Origin: Lingula anatina
Lineage: Eukaryota > Brachiopoda > Lingulata > Lingulida > Lingulidae
Length of the DNA stretch: 64,000 nt
Direction: 5' to 3'
NCBI RefSeq assembly: GCF_001039355.2
Contig: NW_019776002.1
Coordinates: 107,321-171,320 of the forward strand
The notes under the pieces are model-generated. The model was given only the letters and a program-made list of their open reading frames with translations, did no database searches and had not been told where the DNA came from. Below, piece after piece: positions 1-10,600 of this stretch. The position numbers and the translations under genes are program-made. Position 1 is the first letter of the stretch. Each line of letters begins with the position of its first letter.

Positions 1-517
1 CATCCACCACAAAATTGACAAGACCTCGTTGAGACTGTACAGACTATACTTCTCCAGACCTTACCAATGGTATGTTTGATTATTTATAATTTAGCACTAT
101 ACCTTAAACAAGATTCCATCCAGGTATCAGGTAATTAGAGCAGTGTCATCAGTCAGGTTTTATATCTTAAAATTTGAAATTTTAATAGATTCTTGATTGA
201 ATTTAAATCAGAAAAACAAAATTTTGTTAAGGGCATGGATGGCAATTTTTTGGGTTACGAAAGTGAAATTTTGCTGTTGACTTGTTTTGTGGTGGTTTGT
301 TTTCAGTAAAAAGTTCATAATATTTTTAACCAGGTTCCTTTTCTCGGTGATGTTTGTTGTACTAATCCTGGCATTCTTCGAGAAGCCATCCTCACTGACC
401 ACAAACTGGACGTCCGACATGAGGAATACTGGTCAGAGACTGAACCCTCCTTGTGGTCTGACGGAGGGTATTGAGATCATTTGTCTGCTGCTGTTTGTGG
501 GAGATGTCATCCTCAAG
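1..517 (+). CDS. TPCN2: TPCN2 exons 1-2: N-terminal region and domain I S1
   Basis: Exon 1 (to 69) reads IHHKIDKTSLRLYRLYFSRP and ends inside a Trp codon (tg|g). Exon 2 (334-517) completes it and encodes the hydrophobic S1 helix, the conserved FFEKPSSLT segment, PPCGLTEGIEI and the start of S2, ending in phase 0. The acceptor was chosen at 331-333 because it joins the frame. An earlier CAG at 304-306 would put a stop directly into the reading frame. Confidence 0.92.
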
Positions 518-3500
518 GTAAATAGGACTGATACTGGAAGGTGGACCAAAACATTATACACAGAGAAGTATAACAAGATTTAGGTTGACTGCATAGTGTC
601 TCTTTTTCTCTTTCCCCTTGAGTTGTAGTCTAGGTTTTGTCTGGTTATATTCGTCTCATCTTTCTCAGTGTGTACCCTATTCATTTCCATTTCCTTTTCT
701 TCAAATCAGTGGAACTTCCTTCTTGACCTGTTCTTTTCCAAAGTTCTTTGTTGCTTATCTTGTTGCTAACTATGTGATTTAGAAGGCAGCTGAAGTATTG
801 CATGTTGTGATTGATTTACTATACTCTAAGGACATCTTATTTTTCTGAAAATTACTGGTGGTTATGAGATGTACAGGTATTTCACATCAGATGAAATGCT
901 TGGATTCTCTTTTTTAACGTCAAATTTTTATTTTTTTTTCTTTGTAAATTACTAGTATTTACTGATTTATTTAGATTCCCAGAAACAAAATTAAAAATCA
1001 GAGAAAATGTGGAAGGTACTTTCTGCTGTGCCTGCACAGTACTGTGCTGCCGCCTGCTGAGGAGCATGCTTACTAACATGATCAAACTGATTTCAGAGCT
1101 ACTTCAAAGGTCCAGAAGTCCTGAAGAGCCCCTGGGTCATCTTGTACATCTGTGCTCTGCTAGTGTCTGTGGTGGACTGGACAGTGTCCATGATATACTT
1201 TTGTAAAGAAGTAAGTGAACAGTGCCTTCTTTCAGGTTTTTTCAGAAAACGTAAAGTTACTCATTAAAATTATATTACATTGGCTCATTAAATTGTTAGT
1301 CATGTTGTAATCGAGATAGAAAAATGTTTAGCTTGAGGATATTGTTTAGCATAGAAATTACAGTTTTCTTTTCTGCAGACAGTAAAGTTGATATCTCGAG
1401 AAATTCAAGAGTGTTAACTATGTGTTAGAGTAGTTGATCTATTTTCTTTTTTCTTTTATGTTTCAGATTGTAAGAGTAAGGAGATATATAAGACCATTTT
1501 TTATTCTTCAAAATAGTTCTCTCATGAAAAAGACTGTCAATTGTTTGAAGAAAACTCTGCCTGAAATTATAAGGTATTTGTTTGCTATTCACTGGATATT
1601 TATGTATAATTATTTGAAAGTAGATATTATATTGGGAGATAGTATATTTGGAAATATTAAATTGTTTAAAGAATGTGTAAATGTTTTAAAGTACTGCACT
1701 GTTGTAATAATGTGTGTTAGGAACCCTGAATTGTAGCTCATTCAGATACTTGTATTTTTGTGCAGACTATTTCATTGTGAAGTGGCCTTGCTTTGAAAGT
1801 ATATATTTGCTGATGTATATTTGACATATTCCAGTATTCTGGTCCTTTTGGTGTTCCATGTGTACTTTTTTCTGTTGCTTGGAATGCTGCTTTTTACTGA
1901 GGTAAGTGCTGCCATCTACTGTGTAGGTAAGTGCTGCCATCTTCTGTGTAATAATGCCACTAACATGGTATTTGGTCAGTTTTAGATGCATGTTCCTGTA
2001 ATCCAAGTTTAATTTTGATAATTACGTGCTTATGCTTATGTTTTGCTACATGAAAATGATGACTGTAAGAAGTAAAGGAAATACTGTGAAAATGCCGAAA
2101 TTGTAGAATGCTGTAGAATATTGCCTTTTTTTTTAGGAATATGATCCTATCCCAGCAAATCCAAATGGAACTGATCCAGAAGGGGTAGGTTATTGCATAT
2201 TATTTTCATAAATATTTGCAATAAAATCTATTAGATTGATGGTCATACTGATAAATGCACTATGGGGAATTCTGCTGTCTACAGCCTTAAATGAAGAACA
2301 TGCATCCCTGCTAAAAATAAAAAGCAAAAACATCCAAATTTGATAAGCGTTTTGTATATTTCTGCCAGAATTTTCAAAATGTAATGTACGTTTGCCCATA
2401 TAAGACATTAGCAGAAAGTGCCTTATATTTGTTAGCGTTATGATACAAGTAAGTTGTGCTAGTTGCTGTTTACAGCCTGTTCAAGGTGGAATACCATGGA
2501 CCAATATCACTCGCTACAAAAGCATTTATGATATTGGTAAAGCTTTAAAAGTACTGAACATACTGCTGACCACTGCAAACCATCCAGATGGTGAGTCACT
2601 CAGTTTTCAACAAATTAACCACAGTTCCTTGTGGACTTTCTCTCAGTACAGGCCGTTCGATCGCAATATGAAGATTGAAATATTTTTGCCATTCTAACCA
2701 GCCGCCCTCCAACAGCCATTTTGTTTTCCAGCTTAGAGCAGTTTGACTGTAGAACAAATAGGAATGAAGTATTCTGCCATTTCCACTGCTGTGTATGAAG
2801 TGGTACCCTCCTAATCACCAGGCTTTGCTTTTTGACTCTTTCAGCCTGCAGCCAACAGCTCCAGAAATGGCTCTAGTGCATTTATTGAGGATTTTGAAGC
2901 TGGTTTAAAGAATTTGTTGGTGCTTATTACCACAGCTAATCATCCTGATGGTAAGTTAGGATAAATGGAAAGCAGCTGAAATTTTGCTTTGCTTGTTAAC
3001 CTTTAGGAAGTCATGCCAGAATGATTTACTTTTGTGATTTGTGGTTGATATAAGGGTTGTTCTGACAAACTGTCTTGAAAATGTAACACACTATTTCTAA
3101 AGATGGAGGAAGACAACTGTAAGTAAGCTGAATCTGCAAAACTATTAAGTAATGAAAAGTCCAAAAGGCATTACTTAAAAAGAATTTAAATGATCACATA
3201 ATATGTATTATTACTGCATGACTGATGGTTTTAAAATATAAAAAGACTTCTTTCATATTTGAATTGGCATAAATAAGATCTGTGCATAAAAGGAGACTTT
3301 CTTTATTTTCTCTTTTCAGTGATGATGCCTTTATATAACTACAACAGGTTTTATGTGTTGTATTTCATAGTGTTTTTAGTTATTGGTGAGTAAGTGATAA
3401 TTTCTTTTTTAACAAATTTAGATTTTAACGTCTTAGCAGTCATTGAGAAGCTATAAGATATAAGTTACTTCTTAATTTTGTTGCTACATGTTTTGCTTGT

Positions 3501-6500
3501 CTGAAAACACATGTATTGGTTATAGTCAACATGATGAAATTATATTTTAGTTCTTAGAAAGTTTTGTGTGACCTGTTTTTTATATCTTTCCAGGCTTATA
3601 TTGCTTAATGAATATGCTGACAGCTGTGATATACAATCATTTCAGAGGGTACTTCCTGGTGGGTCAATTATTGGGAAAGATTGAATTAAATTTGTGATAA
3701 ACCTCATGGCTTGGGTTAGAATAATTGCATATTTAGAGAAAAAAAATTATATTTTGGAAAAGTTATTTTTATGTTACTAGCCAAACACTTTTTAGATACT
3801 TCCTAAATGTTTTCTAAATGTTTTCTAAATACTGATCTGATATACATAAGAGATATCAGTTGTCTTGGGCCCCATTCAGAACAGTGGACTAACTAGTCCA
3901 AGGGTCAAATATTGCCGACCTACTTGAATACTTCCCCACGGATATCTATTTATTGTCTATTAGCAGATTAGATGGCAAGCTTTGTAGTGGGTTGCGATAT
4001 TTGACCATCGGATTATTCTGAATGGTCCCTTGGTGACTTCAATACATGTATATGCGTTGTCCATTGTTGCAGGATTCCATGCAGTCCAGTCACTTAAGGC
4101 GGTGTGTGGGAATAAGGGCAGCTTACGAGGTGCTACATGCTAGGGAGAAGGCTCAACACAGGTAGGTCTGAGGCTTGCACTTAGGATACTGGACAAGTAC
4201 TGACCACTTCAGAGATGTTTTAAGAAATGGGATGTTTATAACATATCTGCAAATGTCCGTTTAGTTAACTGAACCACTTAGGAGTCTGCCATCTTTCAGA
4301 TATGGAGTCTCAGTTCCTCTGGCTCGTCACACTATAGAAGGCGCGCGGATAGCAAAGTCTACAAAAAGAGAGATGTTGAAGGTGAGGTCAAAATGGTTTC
4401 TTTTTCTCAGTCAAGCTGTTCTGTTGGTCTTGAATTTAATCTATCTTTTGTAATTTATTAGCAAACCAAAGCCATTTCTGCAGCAGGTTCTTCTAGAACC
4501 AGACCTTAAACTTACTTCATGTTTTCTTATTATCAGACATGCTGAAACTGTCGATCCAATCGGTCATGACAGGGAACATTTGTCTGGACGGGTAAAAAAT
4601 TGGACTTGGTCGGTCCAAAGGACTGACAAGAGTTTTAAGAGCAGCAATTTTGAATTAACAGTCATCATTCTAACATACTTCACTAATAAAATTATATAAG
4701 ACCCAAAGCGTTTTTCCATTTCAAACCTATCACATTCACAAACAAAGTAAGCTACCCTAATCGTACTGGTAGTAGGTCTGATAGTAGTAGTATCTGTCTC
4801 AAACGAATAGGGTGATTTTCGGTCCGACAAAAATCCAATCAGCCCGGCAAATTTTTCATTACTGCCAGTCCAAATGTCCGGCCATTCTGAAAAGTTTTCA
4901 GCATGTCTGCATTACGTGACCTTGTGAAATGTTGCATACCTGTAATTAAGTGAATTTTGTGATTGCCGTAAAGGAATGTAAACAGTTTTTTTTTCAATAA
5001 ACTCAGTCTCTGTTTTTTTAGAATGATGCTCATAAACAATAACATAATTAATCTTATGATAAAAACGATAATAACAATAATAGTAATAAAAATTAAAATA
5101 AAAAATAATAGGAAAAATATTTTTCAGGAGCTCAATGTGAGAACGGAGGAGTATCTAGACCACACAACTTTCCATGCTATTTGTATTATAATGGAGAAGG
5201 GGAAGAAAAGCCAGAAAAATGTAAATCTCAAGATATTTATTGCTGTTTGAACAAACAAATAATGTTTAATATATTTCTTGATGCAAGCACAAAGGAAGGC
5301 GTAGTTGTTAGATACTAAACTGTACGTCATTTAGTGTTCATTAAGAAAAAAATTGTTGATTTTTTTCCAAACTTTGGAATCTCATTACATAAAAGATTCT
5401 ATAGAAGACAGACATGAGTCTTATAAATGGTTATATCTTCTTTGATCTCGTCTTTTTTAATTGTATATTTATTAATATATTTATTAATACATTTAGATGT
5501 TTATTAAATTGGTGTAATGCTTGATTTTCAGAAACCTCAGATGACATTCTGTCAAAATGCATGTCTGAATATTCTCCAAACCATTGTCACTCACCGATTC
5601 TTCACGTATTTTGGTCTCCTGGTCACATTAGTGAATGTAGTGCTGATCTCAGTAAGTACAGTCTGAACTGCTTTGGCAATAAATTACTTGAACCAAGGTA
5701 TGGTAATGGGAAACTGGTTGATTTGAAAGCTTACGGTATACATACCTATGTAGGTGATATGTGACCTTGGTGATATACACTTTATTATAAATCTAATTTT
5801 ACCTTTGAAGTACTGATAATTCACTTAAAAAGTAACTATGTACACTGCACTGCCCAGTCTTGGTTCAGTCATTCTTTTCATGCTTTATTTATGCACGTGT
5901 TGTTTGTAATTGCAGATAGAACTTTCTACACAGTATGACCTGATAGTGCACTCTCCAAATACAGTCTTGGCAGTAAGTTTCTCTTCTGAACTTATAGGAG
6001 AACATCATTTTGTGGGACTTCAAGTGATCAAATTGTGCAGAAAACCACTGTAAATGACCAGAAGTTGTCATTTTATTCATTTTTGTGCTGTGTAAAGTGA
6101 AATTCTCCTTCATAGGCTTACACAGTAAATTATAAGCCAAACTGAATTTTTTTAAAATTTGATTGTGAAATTAACTTAAACAGATTTTAGGTATTTCTTT
6201 AATATTTCCTTTCAGGTGATCAATCTTGTCTTTATAATCTACTACACAGTAGAGCAGGGTCTAAGGCTGTGGGCTATGGGGTGGAGAGTGTACTTCAATC
6301 ATGTTTCCTATATCTTTGATGGACTAATCACTGTCATTTTGGTGGTAAGTAGAAAATTTGAGTACATCTTAGCTTCTTAGGATTGACTTTTCAAATTCAT
6401 GTTGGTGTGTTTTTTTAGGCTCTAAAGTAATTGTAAGGAATGTTCAAAGCAAATCACATAAATATTATAAAATGTAAACAATGATTAAATTCTCAGCATT

Positions 6501-7596
6501 TTTATCCATCTGCTGTTAATTATTAGGCATTGTTTGACAAATAAGTAGTCTTTTAAGTTTTTTGTACAAATGTGAATCTCTAAATTCTCTTTCTTCTTTT
6601 TTTTTGGGGGGGGGGGGGGAGTGTCAGTGTCAGGAATCCCTAATTGTAGAATATGGGGCGATTGCTTACTGTTTTTCATGTAGGACACTGTCTATATCAA
6701 AACTATAACAATTATCACAAGTTGATAAACCAATGTAAACACAAAAGTTTAAAGCTGATGCTGGTTTCTCATTTCAGTTTTTAGAAGTCACTTTTCTTAT
6801 CATATATGGACTCCCCAATATTGAGTAAGTAATTTTGCACTAAGGAGCAGTTACTCAAATGTGTTTTCATTTTAGGAGTAAATTATTGAAATATGCTTCA
6901 TATGTTATTTTTTAATAATCATCAAAGTGACTCTTTTGCTTCTAGTTATTTAGTAGGTTAGAAAATTGTTTTAATGTTAATTTTTGCATTTTTTATTTGT
7001 GTAGAAAAATTAACAAGCAGGCAGTTTATGAAGATGACCTCACAATGTGGGACCTAGTACGGGTCATCAACATTCTCATCATACTGCGCCTGTTCAGGAT
7101 CATCCCAGAGTTCAAGGTAAGAACCATGATATAATATCCTCATCATACTGGGACTGTTTAGGATCATCCTAGAGTTTAAGGTAACAACTATGGTACAGTA
7201 TCCTAACCATACTGTTTAAGATCATGTACTTTTTTGTGGTCGCGGAGGATATTATAAGAAAAGATCTGAAATCCATAGCACAATAGCCAGAAACTTCATA
7301 TCCCTGATCTAAATAAATGGCAGATGGGCCAGACACCAAGATGTCTTCCTGTGCCTGCAGACAAAGTGGAACCAAATTATCCAGTAGAAAAAGGGTAAAA
7401 ATTGAGATGATTCCAAGCAGTACATAATTATGTTAACGAGGTGAGCGGTCTATATCTATTTCTTAATCTAGTGAAAAGTCTCAGGTTGAGACATTGGTTT
7501 GTCTTTGACCATGACCCATGGATGGTGCATGTAAGTTCCAGAATTTAATTTGTATATATTCCTGATAACATAGGAAGTCATAACATGTCTGCTTTT

Positions 7597-7688
<92 letters not shown>

Positions 7689-10600
7689 AAAAGCAGACAT
7701 GTTATGACTTCTATTTTCCACTCTTATTCCAGAGCATGTCTCTTGTAGCCAGCACTTTGGGGGATCTTTTTGTCAATCTCCAAGCTTTTGCAGGAATATT
7801 GCTGGTCAGTAATATCATCATTCTCAACATAGGCCATAAGTGTGGAGTTAATTTTTTTAAAGATTAGTGTAAAGCATATACTGTGTAAGTATATGAGTTC
7901 AATCATATTTTGTCATCACAAACATCATGTTTACAAAATGTTCTACCACACATACATGAATGTTTTGCAATGTTCTATATGAAAACAATATTTTGCATTT
8001 CTTGTTACAGGTCATATATTATTTCTTTGCTATTCTTGGAATGGAGCTGTTTGCAGGAAAGTTGGAACCTGCTCAGTTAGAACCCATGAGAAAGTACTTG
8101 GATTTTTTCTTTTGTTAAACACATGAATATTGTAGAGAAAATGTTCACATTGTAGTGTATATTACAATTAGTTTTCAACTTATGAGCTAGATGCTTTTTT
8201 ATTTGAGATTTTTATTAAAATTGTATCACATTTTAGATTTTTATGAGATATTTGAAGTTAGTAATTGTGTTCATAAGAATATAAAAGGATTATTATGTTA
8301 ATATTCTAGTCAATGTGGAACCTATGCTCAGCTCAACTATTGGGGAAACAATTTTGATGATTTTGCAGTAAGTGGAAAATAAGTTCTATTTGTACAAAAA
8401 ATAACTTACAAAAGATAACTTTGTATAGCTTCAGTAAATATAAATACTGTTTAAAGGCATTGATTATAGCCAGAAAGTACATATCACCATACAATACCGC
8501 GCAATCTTACCATACAGCCCCTCCATGTATGGATCAGCGAATCCTTTATCTCAGTTTTTTCTTCTTTTTTATGTACAGACACAGATGTGTCTGTACATAT
8601 AGCCATCATCTGCGTCTGTCGTCGCCGTCGCCGTCGCCGTCGTCGCCGTGCACTTTTACCGATAACACGATAAGTGGAAAACTGTTTTTTCTTTTGGCTT
8701 GAAACTTACAGAACTGATGAATATTCATAATACGCAGGTCAAGTTCGAAAATCAGCATGATCGGGTCACTTATAGGGAATTTATGCTGTTTTTTCACTTT
8801 TTTCAGCATATATGCAGCACCGATAACACGATAAGTGGAAAACCATTTTACCTTTTGGCTTGAAACTTACAGAACTGATAAATATTCATAATACGCAGGT
8901 CAAGTTCGAAAATCAGCATGATCGGGTCAATTATAGGGAATTTATGCTGTTTTTTCACTTTTTTCAGCATATATGCAGCACCGATAACACGATAAGTGGA
9001 AAACCATTTTACCTTTTGGCTTGAAACTTACAGAACTGATAAATATTCATAATACGCAGGTCAAGTTCGAAAATCAGCATGATCGGGTCAATTATAGGGA
9101 ATTTATGCTGTTTTTTCACTTTTTTCAGCATATATGCAGCACCGATAACACGATAAGTGGAAAACCATTTTACCTTTTGGCTTGAAACTTACAGAACTGA
9201 TAAATATTCATAATACGCAGGTCAAGTTCGANAATGAAACGGTCTCCAAGTTGAACTTGTTCAGTGTTTTGACCATCCAAATAGAGCTTTCAGTTTACAA
9301 CGATATTTTGTTTAGATTTTGACCATAATCTGTGCTTTGGCAATCTTTCGGCCTCTGTCGTCTGCGCCAGATAAAATCAAAATGTTATGTTAACACGTCG
9401 TTTTCCGCTATCAATATGACCCATACCTTTTGTATTATAAATCCATGTTCGAAATATGTTATCATTTTCCCTCTAAGCTTTGTCAAGTGAAGGTTTTAGT
9501 CCATACTAAGGGATAGGTCCGAAACTGATACCTCCATGACTATAAATTAGGAGATAATGGAATGGACATTGTCAAAGGTGGTGAAATTAATGTACAATAA
9601 AAACATGGTGACAACAGCCTTTGTGCACACCATAATCAGTACTAAACGTAACATTACCTCTGTAATATGAAATATAATTACGATAATTAGGCATACACGT
9701 AATACCTATAATTTGTCGTTAACATTAGTTAAGCGACCCTCACATTATAACACAACTTTAACAACAGGTGTTTTGAGCCAGAAGCATGTTTTGTGACGGC
9801 CACTAAATTAGACAGAGACAGAGAAGGCTATTAGTATACTAGCAGGCACACCGTTGGCGTGAGTGGAAGCAGAGCTTGTTGGCTCTGTGCGTGAAGATAT
9901 AGTACTAAAGAAGAAATATCGTGTTGGTATTGATCGTGTTGTTTCAAGGTACGTACCGTTAAACGTGTTATTGCGTTGGCCGGGTCATGATTTTATATGG
10001 ATGTTGTTAGGGATGCAACTTGAACATTGGTGCAAATAGCATTGTTTTGTCGAACTAAATGTAGTCGCCTTTCAAACTTTGAAAATGATCCAGTTTCGTC
10101 ATTTCACATCAAGGAAACTGGTTGTAATTTGCCGCTTATGGTGATTTGGAGCCGTAACACAAAATAATTTTAGATCAAAATTTGGTTTTGAATTATTGAC
10201 AGAACTTTTGGTTCAATATTCAAGACAAGTTCGCTTTATCTTACTATGATACTGGATCTCTGTTGATCTAAAGCATAAGTCATACCTTTATTCTAAAAAT
10301 ACAGGAGCAATATTTTATGTTAGTGGGTCCCTACTAATTTATCATGGGTCTATGAAAAGTAATAATTTAGATCAAACTTGCGATCAATTTGTTTGTCTAG
10401 AGTTCTTTTGTGAAGACTGCCCTTGAGATAAAAATTATTAATGGTGTATCTGGCAGAGATAACGATGTGATTTTGCCTGTGGTAGTGAAAAAAGTAATAT
10501 GCGGAAAGACGTCCATGAGAGCAAGGAGAGAAATAATTTTGGCACACATGTACCCCCTTGCAGAACAGACACATGCAAACACAGCAATGCCTTTGTGATA

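Noticed and set aside
7468-7689. Reading frame of alternating Tyr/Ile on the - strand
   Set aside because: It is only a translation of the AT dinucleotide tract in the palindrome.
8658-9231. Regular repeats that might suggest a CRISPR array
   Set aside because: Units are 161 bases with no unique spacers, in a eukaryotic intron; it is a satellite.
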